This document shows, in pieces, positions 25,709 through 33,893 of a stretch of DNA of 64,000 bases (within the stretch, counting starts at the first letter, position 1; each line of letters begins with the position of its first letter). The position numbers were made by a program, and so were the translations under genes. The notes under the pieces are model-generated. The model did no database searches. It had not been told where the DNA came from and was given only the letters and a program-made list of their open reading frames with translations. The stretch lies in contig NZ_CP169056.1 of NCBI RefSeq assembly GCF_041890415.1, positions 1,302,001 through 1,366,000 of the forward strand, given 5' to 3'. The DNA comes from Pseudoxanthomonas koreensis_A (GTDB taxonomy: Bacteria > Pseudomonadota > Gammaproteobacteria > Xanthomonadales > Xanthomonadaceae).

Positions 25709-26005
25709 ATGAATCCGACCGCGCCAGTCTGGAGGTATGAAGGAGGTCTGGGCGTTTCCGCCGCATGCCTGACGTGTTCCGAGCCGGGCCGAAACATGGA
25801 TCAAGTGTTGGGTGTCGCCATCGCAGGGATTCCCCATGTGGGGTCGAAGCATTTGTCTGAAGTCATGGACGTCTGCTATTGGCCTCTTGGCATGGCTTCA
25901 GCCGGTCACGGAAAAGGCAACAGCATGTCGCTGGGCCACAAGGTCTGCGTCATGGACGTTGGCGTCGAAGCGAAGCAGGGGCGAGACGCAGTGGCGATCC
26001 CGTAG
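25709..26005 (+). CDS. Doubtful small ORF in the atypical pocket
   Basis: 98 codons starting 6 bases after the preceding ORF, with AGGCGGG just before the ATG. No domain, membrane helix or signal is evident and no family is recognised. Codon use is not strongly biased toward G/C-ending codons, unlike genes on either side. It may be a remnant linked to the RHS fragment, for example of an immunity gene, or non-coding. Confidence 0.25.
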   Translation: MNPTAPVWRYEGGLGVSAACLTCSEPGRNMDQVLGVAIAGIPHVGSKHLSEVMDVCYWPLGMASAGHGKGNSMSLGHKVCVMDVGVEAKQGRDAVAIP

Positions 26006-26012
26006 CCGCCCG

Positions 26013-26040
26013 GTCTGATGGTCTGAAAGTCTGATCGTCT
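26013..26040. repeat. Short 8-bp tandem repeat (GTCTGANN)
   Basis: Three units in 8-base register, GTCTGATG, GTCTGAAA and GTCTGATC, are followed by a partial GTCT. It lies in the atypical-composition pocket just upstream of the tetR promoter. No function is apparent. Confidence 0.7.
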
Positions 26041-26066
26041 TTACGTTCCTTCTTGTCACCATGGCG

Positions 26067-26098
26067 CTTGAATAAAACGAACGGTCGTGCTATTCAAG
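26067..26098 (+). promoter_or_regulatory. Palindromic TetR operator overlapping the tetR promoter
   Basis: CTTGAATA (26067-26074) and TATTCAAG (26091-26098) are perfect inverted arms. Between them ACGAACGGTCGT (26077-26088) is itself palindromic at 10 of 12 positions about the same centre (26082.5). TTGAAT (26068-26073) and TATTCA (26091-26096) are 17 bases apart and can serve as -35 and -10, so a repressor bound here would block the promoter. Predicted transcription starts at or next to the ATG at 26103, and there is no ribosome binding site, suggesting a leaderless message. Confidence 0.7.
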
Positions 26099-26102
26099 CG
26101 GC

Positions 26103-26726
26103 ATGGAACCGTCACCTGCCACCGCCGCGGCTACCCCCAAGGGCGCCAGTACCCGCGGGGTGCTGCTGGACCGCGCTGCCGAGATGGCTTCGCGGCTCGG
26201 CCTGGAAGGGGTGACCATCGGTGAGCTGGCGGCCGCCGCGGGGATGTCCAAGAGCGGGGTGTTTGCCCACTTCGGTTCGCGCGAGGACCTGGTGCGGCAG
26301 ACCCTGGACTGGGTGGCCGGGCAGTTCGTCGACGCGGTGTTCCTGCCCTCGCTGAGGCAGCCGCGCGGGCTGCCACGGTTGCAGGCGATCATGGCGGCGT
26401 GGATCGAGTGGATCGGCGCGCATCCGGACGGCTGCGTGTTTCTTGGCGCGTCGGTGGAGTACGACGGCCGCCCCGGGCCCATGCGCGAACACGTTGCATC
26501 GCTGGCCGGGCGCTGGCACCAGGCACTGGAGCATGCCACTGCGATGGCAGTCGGGGAGGGGCACCTGGCGGCCGATACCGAACCGCCGCTGGTGGCGTTC
26601 CAGTTGCAGGCGCTGATGGATGGCCTGCACCACGCCCGCCTGTACCGCGCGGCCGATGCGACCGCGCTGGCGCGCCGCGCCGTTGCCGAATTGTTCTCGC
26701 GCCACGCGGTCACCGCACACGCCTGA
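26103..26726 (+). CDS. TetR-family transcriptional regulator
   Basis: 207 residues. The N-terminal helix-turn-helix is typical: VTIGELAAAAGMSKSGVFAH with FGSREDLVRQTLDW following (about 38-70). The C-terminal ligand domain (WIEWIGAHPDGCVFLGASVE) resembles the TetR_C group seen in many Xanthomonas and Pseudomonas regulators. It is followed 23 bases later by an alpha/beta hydrolase gene on the same strand, its probable target. A palindromic operator covers its own promoter, consistent with autorepression. The inducer is unknown but could be a substrate of the hydrolase. Confidence 0.9.
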   Translation: MEPSPATAAATPKGASTRGVLLDRAAEMASRLGLEGVTIGELAAAAGMSKSGVFAHFGSREDLVRQTLDWVAGQFVDAVFLPSLRQPRGLPRLQAIMAAWIEWIGAHPDGCVFLGASVEYDGRPGPMREHVASLAGRWHQALEHATAMAVGEGHLAADTEPPLVAFQLQALMDGLHHARLYRAADATALARRAVAELFSRHAVTAHA

Positions 26727-26749
26727 TTCCTGACCTTGGAGAACCTGCC

Positions 26750-27688
26750 ATGTCCTCGGCTGTCCCTCACGCTTCGCCACAAAAAAGCACGATCGTTCGG
26801 TCAGTTGGTGCGCCGCGCCTGCTGCGCTGGGGCTTTTCCATGGGCAGTTGGGTGATGCCGGGCGCGACCGTGCGTCATGCTTCGCGGCTGTTCGGCACGC
26901 CGCTGCCCACCTCGCGCAGCCGTGCGCTTGCGGACCGCTGCAGCGATGCGGCGGTCGGCCAGGTGATCAGCGAGGGTGAGGGCATCACCACCTATGCCTG
27001 GGGCGAACCTGCGTGCCAGCCCTGCGTGGTGCTGGCGCATGGCTGGTCCAGCTACGGGCTGCGCTTCCGTCCGTGGGTGGAACCGTTGCGTGCGGCAGGC
27101 TATGCGGTGGTCGCGTTCGACCAGCCTGCGCACGGGCGCAACACCGGCGGACGGCCGTTGCTGCCGGCCTTTGCCGCGGCGCTGGCGGCGGTGGTGCGGC
27201 GCTATGGCCCGCCTGCCGCCGTGGTCGCCCATTCCATGGGCGGTGCATCGACATTACTGGCGCTGGCCTCGGGTGTGCGTACCAGCCGGACGGTGCTGCT
27301 GGCTCCGGTGGCTGACCTGCGCGCGGCTGGTGCGCGCTTCGGCCAGGCCGTGGGGCTGGCGCCGACCCTGGTGGGCAGGATGCTGGAAGGCTTCGAGCGC
27401 CAGGCCGGCGTGCAGGTGGACAGTTTCGCCGCGCACCTGCACGCCCCGGCGATGGGCATCCCGGCGCTGGTGGTGCACGACATCGGCGACCACGACGTGC
27501 CGTGGGAAGAGGGCGAGCGCTATGCGCGGCTGTGGCCTGATGCGCGCCTGCTGACTACCAGCGGACTTGGCCACCATCGCGTCGCCTCCGACCCGGCGGT
27601 GATTGATGCGGCACTGCGCTTTCTGCAGGGCGAGGCGGTGGGCGAGCGGGTGGTGTCCTCGCCCAACCTGCGCTTCGGGTTCGAATAG
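26750..27688 (+). CDS. Alpha/beta hydrolase
   Basis: 312 residues. The oxyanion-region motif is LAHGWSSYG, the nucleophile elbow is AHSMGGAS (Ser in the middle), the acid is likely the Asp in HDIGDHDVPW and the catalytic His is in GLGHHRV near the C-terminus. It is therefore a complete serine hydrolase (esterase/lipase-like); no signal peptide is present, so it should be cytosolic. GGAG lies before the ATG. A second copy of the TetR operator core lies within codons 13-17, an unusual position that would allow road-block repression. Substrate unknown. Confidence 0.85.
   Translation: MSSAVPHASPQKSTIVRSVGAPRLLRWGFSMGSWVMPGATVRHASRLFGTPLPTSRSRALADRCSDAAVGQVISEGEGITTYAWGEPACQPCVVLAHGWSSYGLRFRPWVEPLRAAGYAVVAFDQPAHGRNTGGRPLLPAFAAALAAVVRRYGPPAAVVAHSMGGASTLLALASGVRTSRTVLLAPVADLRAAGARFGQAVGLAPTLVGRMLEGFERQAGVQVDSFAAHLHAPAMGIPALVVHDIGDHDVPWEEGERYARLWPDARLLTTSGLGHHRVASDPAVIDAALRFLQGEAVGERVVSSPNLRFGFE
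26787..26799. promoter_or_regulatory. Second, inverted copy of the TetR operator core inside the hydrolase gene
   Basis: GCACGATCGTTCG is the reverse complement of CGAACGATCGTGC and matches CGAACGGTCGTGC at 26078-26090 in 12 of 13 positions. It contains the exact palindrome ACGATCGT. It lies 37-49 bases downstream of the hydrolase start codon, so it is coding sequence as well as a likely binding site. Confidence 0.5.
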
Positions 27689-27709
27689 GACGGCGCGGCA
27701 GGCCCGGGC

Positions 27710-29221
27710 TCAGCCGCCCAGCAGCATGGCTCCCGGCGGCACCGGCAGGCCGTCGCTGGCCTCGACTACCCGGTCACGGCCGGTGCGCTTGGCGTGATAC
27801 ATCGCCGCGTCGGCGCGGGCCAGCAGGCGCTCGTAGTCGGGGTGGCCATCCTGCAATGCGACGCCGATCGAGGCGGTCAGCGGCACCTCGTGGCCTTCGC
27901 CCAGTTTCAGCGGGGAGGTGGCAATGGCCCGGCGCAGGGCTTCGGCGATGACCAGCGATTCGGAGCGGCCTACCGAGCCGAGCACCACCACGAACTCCTC
28001 GCCGCCAAAGCGGAACAGGTAGTCGCTGCCGCGGGTGTTGTCCACCAGCAGGGCCGCCACGTGCTGCAGGGCGCGATCGCCGGCTTCATGGCCGTGGGTG
28101 TCGTTGATGTCCTTGAAATGGTCCAGGTCCAGCATCAGCAGCGCGAACTGGCGCCCGGTGTTGGCCTGCAATGCGATCTCGCGGCGCAGGATGGTGGGCA
28201 GGAAGCGGCGGTTGAGCAGGCGGGTCAGTGCGTCGCGGCCCGATTCCAGGTCGCCGATGCCATCGAACATCACCAGCACCAGGCTGCGGATCTGGCCGGC
28301 AAGTTCGCGCACCTCGTCCAGCAGCAGGCGCCGCGCTGCGATGTCGTTGGCGTGTGGCAGCCGTTCGAGCAGAAGCTGGTCGATGCGCGTGGTCAGCGCG
28401 GTCACCTCGCGGGTCTCGGCGCTGTCGCCAAAGCTGGCCAGGCCCTTGTGCAGGAACCACAGGCCGAATTCGGAGCGTGACAGCAGCAGGCCCTGCGGAT
28501 CGCCTGCCTGCTCGCCGGTCAGCGTGTAGAGCAGGGCGTTCTCCCAGCCCAGCAGCAGGGCGCGCTGGCGTTCGCGCTCGGTGCTGACGTTCTGGATCAG
28601 CGAGAACAGCCGGAACGAGCCGTCGATCTGGCCGGCAATCTCGCGCGAGCGTGCATACGCGCTGGTCATGCTTTCCAGGGCGATGTCCAGCAGCGCGCCG
28701 GCGGTGACGGTGGCCTCCAGTGCGGTGTCCGCATCCGGCGCCAGTGCGCGCAGGCGCGCGTACAGCTCCTGCTTGACCACGCGCGCGCCGCGACCGACCA
28801 GGTCCACCGGGATGCCGATGCGTGCGTGGACGTGGCCGACATGCTCCTGCGTGGCCCACAGCGCGTCGATGTCGCCTACCCGTGCCGACAGCAGGTCGGC
28901 CAGCCAGCGTTGCAGCGATGGCTTGAGCCGTTGCTGGACCTGCTCGATGGTGAGGAACCGTGCGGCCCGCGCATCGGCCAGCAGGCGATCGTAGAAGTGG
29001 TCGGCCAGGGCTGGGCCGGCTTCGGCCACGGCGGCGTCCAGCAGCGCGCGGATCGCCTCGGGCGTTGCTTCCAGGCGCGCTTTCCAGTCGGCGATGACGA
29101 TCGGGTCGGGCGCCGGGCTGCCTTCGCGCTGGCCCTGGTGCGCGGCGGTGGCGCCGTTGCCGGGTGGAGAAGAAGAGTGGGGCGTGTGCATGGAAGTCGT
29201 CGGGGGTGCGTTGGCCGGCAT
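27710..29221 (-). CDS. Globin-coupled diguanylate cyclase
   Basis: 503 residues. Residues about 40-190 form a globin-coupled sensor domain (FYDRLLADARAARFL; probable proximal haem His H132 in HVHARIGIP). A helical middle region follows and the C-terminal GGDEF domain carries an intact GGEEF active site with an RGSD inhibitory site five residues before it. It is therefore predicted to make c-di-GMP from GTP in response to oxygen or another haem ligand, as DosC/YddV does, with product feedback. AAGGAG precedes the ATG at a good distance. It lies just downstream of cheA and may link aeration to motility. Confidence 0.9.
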   Translation of the reverse strand: MPANAPPTTSMHTPHSSSPPGNGATAAHQGQREGSPAPDPIVIADWKARLEATPEAIRALLDAAVAEAGPALADHFYDRLLADARAARFLTIEQVQQRLKPSLQRWLADLLSARVGDIDALWATQEHVGHVHARIGIPVDLVGRGARVVKQELYARLRALAPDADTALEATVTAGALLDIALESMTSAYARSREIAGQIDGSFRLFSLIQNVSTERERQRALLLGWENALLYTLTGEQAGDPQGLLLSRSEFGLWFLHKGLASFGDSAETREVTALTTRIDQLLLERLPHANDIAARRLLLDEVRELAGQIRSLVLVMFDGIGDLESGRDALTRLLNRRFLPTILRREIALQANTGRQFALLMLDLDHFKDINDTHGHEAGDRALQHVAALLVDNTRGSDYLFRFGGEEFVVVLGSVGRSESLVIAEALRRAIATSPLKLGEGHEVPLTASIGVALQDGHPDYERLLARADAAMYHAKRTGRDRVVEASDGLPVPPGAMLLGG

Positions 29222-29316
29222 GCGGTGCGCTCCTTAACGAGAACGCCCCATCCTCGCCATCGCAGTGTTAACCGGGTGGCAACTGCGCCGGTGCAGTGCG
29301 GGGAACGTGACGCGGG

Positions 29317-31188
29317 TCAGCCTGATGCGCGCAGCCCGTCCACGTCCAGGATCAGTGCCAGCCGGCCATCGCCGATGAGGGTGGCGCCGGCATAACCGGG
29401 CAGGCCGCGCAGGGCGCGGGGCAACGGCTTGATCACCACTTCCTCGCGGCCGCGCACCTGGTCCACGATCAGGCCGAAGCGCGAGTCGCCCATCTGCAGC
29501 ACCACCACGGTCAGCAGGTTGTTTTCCACGGGTGCAAGGTCGAGCCAGCGGCGCAGGTCCAGCAGGGGCAGGGTGTGGGACTGGCGGTCCAGCACCGGGC
29601 GGCCATCGAACCAGCCCAGCGACGCGGGCGCGGCGTGCAGCACCTCCAGCACGCGCGCCAGCGGCAGCGCGTACACGGCCTCGCCGGCCTGCACCAGCAG
29701 GGTGGGCAGGATTGCCAGGGTCAGCGGCACACGGATCAGGAAGCGGGTGCCGCGGCCCAGTTCGGACTGGATCTGGATCTGCCCGCCCAGCTCGCGGATG
29801 CGCGACTGCACCACGTCCATGCCCACGCCGCGGCCGGAGATGTCGGTGACCTCCGCCTTGGTGGAAAACCCTGGCAGGAATACCAGGTGCAGGCACTCCT
29901 CCACGCCGAGGCGGGCGGCGGCTTCGGGGTCCAGCAGGCCCTTCTCGCGGGCCTTGGCGCGCAGGCGCTCGGCATCGATGCCGGCGCCGTCGTCCTGCAC
30001 TTCGATGCCGACGTAGTCGCCTTCCTGCTGCGCGGCCAGGCGCAGGCGGCCGGCGCGCGGCTTGCCGGCGGCTTCGCGCACCTCCGGCGGTTCGATGCCG
30101 TGGTCGATGCCGTTGCGCACCAGGTGCACCAGCGGGTCGGCCAGGGCTTCGACCAGGTTGCGGTCCAGCTCGGTCTCGGCGCCGACCATCTCCAGCTCCA
30201 CTTCCTTGTTGAGCGAGCGGGCCACGTCGCGGGCGACCTTGGGGAAGCGCGAGAACACCTTGCCCACCGGCTGCATGCGGGTGCGCATCACCGCCGACTG
30301 CAGGCGCGCGGTGGCCACGTCCAGGTTGCTGACGGCGCGGTCCAGTTCCTCGTCCTTGAGCCGCGTGCGCAGGGTCTTGAGCCGGTTGCGGGCCAGCACC
30401 ATCTCGCCGATCAGGTTGACGATGGCGTCCAGGCGCCGGGTGTCCACGCGCACGGTGTGTTCGGCCTCGCTGCCGCCTGGCCGGGCCGGTGTCGCGGCGC
30501 GTGACGGGGTGCGCGGCGGTGCGGCCGCGCGCGGCGGGGCCGCGGCCTTGGCCGGCGCCGCCGGCAATGGCTGGGCACCGGGCGCGGCGGCGCCATGCAA
30601 CTGGTCGAGCAGGGCCTCGAATTCGTCGTCGTCGATCAGGTCGGGCGCCTTCGCCTTCGCCTTCGCCGGTGCGGGCGCGGCGGCGGCCGGCGCGGCACCG
30701 GGCATGGCGCTGCCGTGCAACTGGTCGAGCAGGGCTTCGAACTCGTCCTCGTCGATGGTGTCCGATGCGGATGCGGTGATGGCCGGTGCGCCGGGAATGC
30801 ATTCGGCGGCCGCGTCCAGGCTGAACTGCGCGATCAGCTCCGGCGGTGCATGTTCGGGTTCGACCCCGCCGGCCACGGCATCGAGCATTGCCTGCAGCCA
30901 GTCCAGCGAGCGCTGCGCGGCATCGAAGTGCAGCGGGTCCAGCTGCGCTTCGCCGGCGCGGGCTGCGCCCAGGGTTTCCTCGGCGGCGTGGCACAGCTCC
31001 ACCATGGCCTGGATGGCCAGGAAGCCGGCGCCGCCCTTGAGGGTGTGGAAGCCGCGGAACACCGCGTTGAGCTGCTCCAGGTCGTCGGGTGCCTGCTCCA
31101 GCGTCACCAGCTGCTCGCCGAGGCGGTCCAGGATTTCCTGGGCCTCGATGATGAAGTCGGCAGCGATGTCCGGCGTCACCCCGCTCAT
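29317..31188 (-). CDS. cheA: Chemotaxis histidine kinase CheA
   Basis: 623 residues. P1 phosphotransfer domain with H48 in FHTLKGGAGF; dimerisation and ATPase domains with VRNGIDHGIE, DDGAGID and GRGVGMDVV; C-terminal CheW-like domain. The kinase passes phosphate to CheY in response to receptors. There is no ordinary P2 (CheY-binding) domain; instead the 140-210 linker has two copies of DEFEALLDQLHG (see findings). It is the last gene of the flhB-to-cheA unit, 4 bases after cheZ. CheW and receptors lie elsewhere. Confidence 0.95.
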   Translation of the reverse strand: MSGVTPDIAADFIIEAQEILDRLGEQLVTLEQAPDDLEQLNAVFRGFHTLKGGAGFLAIQAMVELCHAAEETLGAARAGEAQLDPLHFDAAQRSLDWLQAMLDAVAGGVEPEHAPPELIAQFSLDAAAECIPGAPAITASASDTIDEDEFEALLDQLHGSAMPGAAPAAAAPAPAKAKAKAPDLIDDDEFEALLDQLHGAAAPGAQPLPAAPAKAAAPPRAAAPPRTPSRAATPARPGGSEAEHTVRVDTRRLDAIVNLIGEMVLARNRLKTLRTRLKDEELDRAVSNLDVATARLQSAVMRTRMQPVGKVFSRFPKVARDVARSLNKEVELEMVGAETELDRNLVEALADPLVHLVRNGIDHGIEPPEVREAAGKPRAGRLRLAAQQEGDYVGIEVQDDGAGIDAERLRAKAREKGLLDPEAAARLGVEECLHLVFLPGFSTKAEVTDISGRGVGMDVVQSRIRELGGQIQIQSELGRGTRFLIRVPLTLAILPTLLVQAGEAVYALPLARVLEVLHAAPASLGWFDGRPVLDRQSHTLPLLDLRRWLDLAPVENNLLTVVVLQMGDSRFGLIVDQVRGREEVVIKPLPRALRGLPGYAGATLIGDGRLALILDVDGLRASG

Positions 31189-31192
31189 GGTG

Positions 31193-31813
31193 CTACAGCC
31201 CCAGGTCCGAGAGCAGGGCGTCGGCGTCGTTCTGCGACACGGCGTGGCGGTCCAGGCCGCCCACTGCCGGGCCGGCCAGGGCAGGGCCTTGTTGTTCGTC
31301 CTTGGGCGGCAGGCCCAGTGCGCCGAAGCCTTCGTGCACGCGACGCACGATGCCGGCCACGCGGCGGATGATCTGGCCGGTGAGGTCCTGGTAGCTCTGG
31401 GTCAGGCCGATCTCGGTGAGGTTGCTGCGGATCCGGTCCAGGACCTGGTCCTGGCCCTGGGATACGCCCTCGCTGCGCAGGCCTTCGACCAGGGTGCGGC
31501 ATTCGTCGGCCAGGTCCAGGGTGCGGTGGGTGGCCTGTTCGGTCATCGCCACCACGTGGTCCAGGCGGGCGCAGGCATCGTCCAGGTCAATGCCGCGGCG
31601 CGCCTCGTCCGGCAGCTGAGGCAGGTCGCCAAGGGCCTGGCTCAGTTCGCGCGCCAGCCGGCCCAGGCCCTGCACCAGCGGGCGGGTGCGGGCGGCGGCC
31701 AGGGCGTCGATCTCGGCGCGCAGGGCGCTTTCGTCGCCGCGCTCCAGCGCGCCCAGCGCATGGTGCAGGCGCCGGATCAGCGCGCTGCGCTCGGGACTGA
31801 CGGCGGCACTCAT
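31193..31813 (-). CDS. cheZ: CheY-P phosphatase CheZ
   Basis: 206 residues, mostly long helices, with the catalytic region IGLTQSYQDLTGQIIRRV (active glutamine in the DLTGQ motif) near 130-150. The C-terminal tail NDADALLSDLGL is the CheY-binding peptide. CheZ dephosphorylates CheY-P at the pole or motor. Its ATG overlaps the cheY stop (ATGA), matching the usual cheY-cheZ pairing. Confidence 0.95.
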   Translation of the reverse strand: MSAAVSPERSALIRRLHHALGALERGDESALRAEIDALAAARTRPLVQGLGRLARELSQALGDLPQLPDEARRGIDLDDACARLDHVVAMTEQATHRTLDLADECRTLVEGLRSEGVSQGQDQVLDRIRSNLTEIGLTQSYQDLTGQIIRRVAGIVRRVHEGFGALGLPPKDEQQGPALAGPAVGGLDRHAVSQNDADALLSDLGL

Positions 31814-32202
31814 GCGGTGGCCGCCAGGCGCTCGAAGATCTTGCCGAGTTTCTCTTCCAGGGTCTGGGCGGTGAACGGCTTGATGATGTAGCCGTTCACG
31901 CCGGCCTGGGCGGCCTCGATGATCTGCTCGCGCTTGGCCTCGGCGGTGACCATCAGCACCGGCAGGGTCTTGAGCTTGTCGTCGCTGCGGATGGCGCGCA
32001 GCAGTTCGATGCCGGTCATGCCGGGCATGTTCCAGTCCGTGATCACGAAATCGAACGGTGCCGTGCGCAGCGCTGCCAGCCCGGTATGGCCGTCATCGGC
32101 CTCGGCGGTGTTGGTGTAGCCCAGATCGTTGAGCAGGTTCTTGACGATGCGGCGCATCGTCGAGAAGTCGTCCACGATCAGGATGCGCATGTTCTTGTTC
32201 AC
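31810..32202 (-). CDS. cheY: Chemotaxis response regulator CheY
   Basis: 130 residues, a single receiver domain. VDDFSTMRRIVKNLL contains the acidic pair, D-W-N-M-P-G carries the phosphorylated Asp, and VTAEAK and IIKPF supply the conserved Thr and Lys. Phospho-CheY binds FliM and switches flagellar rotation. The start is a GTG at 32202, supported by GGAG six bases upstream; an ATG four codons later lacks such a site. It follows fliA after 57 bases. Confidence 0.96.
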   Translation of the reverse strand: MNKNMRILIVDDFSTMRRIVKNLLNDLGYTNTAEADDGHTGLAALRTAPFDFVITDWNMPGMTGIELLRAIRSDDKLKTLPVLMVTAEAKREQIIEAAQAGVNGYIIKPFTAQTLEEKLGKIFERLAATA

Positions 32203-32259
32203 TTCGTGCTCCGTTGTTCGGCGTTGGCGCGATGGCTCCAGTATGCCTGCGCTGGCCGG

Positions 32260-33006
32260 TCAGTCATCTTCCAGCCCGGCGTCGCGCGATTCGTACTGGG
32301 ACAGGCGCCCGCGCAGGCGCAGCACGGCCTGGCCATGGATCTGGCACACCCGCGACTCGCTCACGCCGAGGACGGCGCCGATCTCCTTGAGGTTCAGTTC
32401 CTGCTCGTAGTACAGCGACAGCACCAGTTGTTCGCGCTCGGGCAGCTGGCCAATGGCACCGGCAAGCTCGCGGCCGAAGTCGCTGCGCTCGAGCGCCTGT
32501 TGCGGGGTGGGGCCGCCGCCATGGGACTGCACGTCGCCGTGGTCCTCCACATGCGAGTCCAGGCTCAGCACCTGGCCGCGCGAGGCGTCCTCCAGCAGGC
32601 GCAGGTAATCAGGCAGGGGGATGTCCAGGCGCGTGGCGACCTCCTGCGGCGTTGCGGCGCGGCCGGTGGCCTGCTCGATCTCGCGCACGGCCGCGGCGGC
32701 GTCGCGGGCGCGGCGGTGCACCGAACGCGGCACCCAGTCGCCGCGGCGGATGTCGTCGATCATCGAGCCGCGGATGCGGATGGAGGCGTAGGTCTCGAAC
32801 GAGGCGCCCTGCTCGGGGTCGTAGCTGCGCGAGGCTTCGATCAGGCCGATCATGCCGGACTGGATCAGGTCGTCGATTTCCACGCTGGCCGGCAGGCGCG
32901 CGGCCAGGTGATGGGCGATGCGGCGCACCAGGTCCGAGTGCCGCACGACGGTGTCGTTGGCGCTGGCGCGCTGCACGGCCCGGTATTCGGCGGCGGCCAG
33001 GTTCAT
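32260..33006 (-). CDS. fliA: Flagellar sigma factor FliA (sigma-28)
   Basis: 248 residues with region 2 (DLIQSGMIGLIEASRSYDP, FETYASIRIRGSMIDDIR) and region 4 (LPEREQLVLSLYYEQELNLKE-IGAVLGVSESRVCQ, split here) of the FliA family. It directs RNA polymerase to late flagellar and chemotaxis promoters and is held by FlgM. Its ATG overlaps the fleN stop (ATGA). The order flhF-fleN-fliA-cheYZA is that of Pseudomonas and xanthomonads. Confidence 0.96.
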   Translation of the reverse strand: MNLAAAEYRAVQRASANDTVVRHSDLVRRIAHHLAARLPASVEIDDLIQSGMIGLIEASRSYDPEQGASFETYASIRIRGSMIDDIRRGDWVPRSVHRRARDAAAAVREIEQATGRAATPQEVATRLDIPLPDYLRLLEDASRGQVLSLDSHVEDHGDVQSHGGGPTPQQALERSDFGRELAGAIGQLPEREQLVLSLYYEQELNLKEIGAVLGVSESRVCQIHGQAVLRLRGRLSQYESRDAGLEDD

Positions 33007-33893
33007 GCCACTGCCCCCTGCCGGATCATCCGGTCCATGAAGAACTCGATGTTGCCGCGCGCGGCCACCGGCGGCTCCCAGCGGGCGGCGCGGCGGGCGA
33101 TCTCGGCGATGGCGCGGGCCGAGGCACTGGCCGGATACGCGGTGGCGACCGCCTGCTGGCGCTGCACGGCCATGCGCAGCCAGTCGCAGTGCGGCACCGC
33201 GCCCAGGAAATTGAGCGAGACATCGCCGAGGAAGCGTTCGCACACGCGCGCGAGCTTGTCGTACAGGGCGCGGCCCTCGGCCGGGTTGCGGACCATGTTG
33301 GCCACCACCTGCATCCGGTCCACGCCGCGTTCGCGCGCCAGCACCTTGATCAGGGCGTAGGCGTCGGTGATCGAGGCCGGCTCGTCGCAGACCACCACGA
33401 TGGCGTCCTGTGCGGCCTGGCAGAAGGTGAGCACGCTGTCGGTGATGCCGGCGGCGGTGTCCACCACCAGCACGTCCAGTTGCCGTTGCAGGTCGTTGAA
33501 CACGTTGACCAGGCCCACGTGCTGGGCCGGCTGCAGCTCGGCCATGTGCCGGCGGCCCGAGGCGGCGGGCACCACCAGCATGCCGGCGGGGCCTTCCAGG
33601 ATGATGTCGTCAAGCTCGCAGCGGCCCGAGACCAGGTCGGCCAGGGTGTTCTGCGGCGACAGGCCCAGCAGCACGTCGACGTTGGCCAGGCCCAGGTCGG
33701 CATCCAGCAGCAGGGTGCGCTTGCCCAGCAGCGCCAGAGACGCGGCCAGGTTGACCGACAGGTTGGTCTTGCCCACGCCGCCCTTGCCGCCGGTGACGGC
33801 GATGCTGCGGACCGGGGTGAGCGGTGCGGGGCTGGCAAGCGGTGCGTTTGCGGCTGGCATGGTGTTCAGTGGACGCGGCTCAGGCGACGGCAT
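33003..33893 (-). CDS. fleN: MinD-like ATPase FleN/FlhG, flagellar number regulator
   Basis: 296 residues. The deviant Walker A motif GGKGGVGKTNLSVNLA near residue 34 and DADLGLANVDVLLGL mark the MinD/ParA family, subgroup FleN (FlhG). FleN limits polar flagellar number, working against FlhF and the activator FleQ. The ATG at 33893 overlaps the flhF end by 14 bases; an alternative ATG at 33860 is possible. A sigma-28-like promoter lies just upstream within flhF. Confidence 0.94.
   Translation of the reverse strand: MPSPEPRPLNTMPAANAPLASPAPLTPVRSIAVTGGKGGVGKTNLSVNLAASLALLGKRTLLLDADLGLANVDVLLGLSPQNTLADLVSGRCELDDIILEGPAGMLVVPAASGRRHMAELQPAQHVGLVNVFNDLQRQLDVLVVDTAAGITDSVLTFCQAAQDAIVVVCDEPASITDAYALIKVLARERGVDRMQVVANMVRNPAEGRALYDKLARVCERFLGDVSLNFLGAVPHCDWLRMAVQRQQAVATAYPASASARAIAEIARRAARWEPPVAARGNIEFFMDRMIRQGAVA

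Noticed and set aside
25631..25852. 73-codon minus-strand frame in the atypical pocket
   Set aside because: Overlaps the plus-strand candidates, has no ribosome binding site and no recognisable feature.
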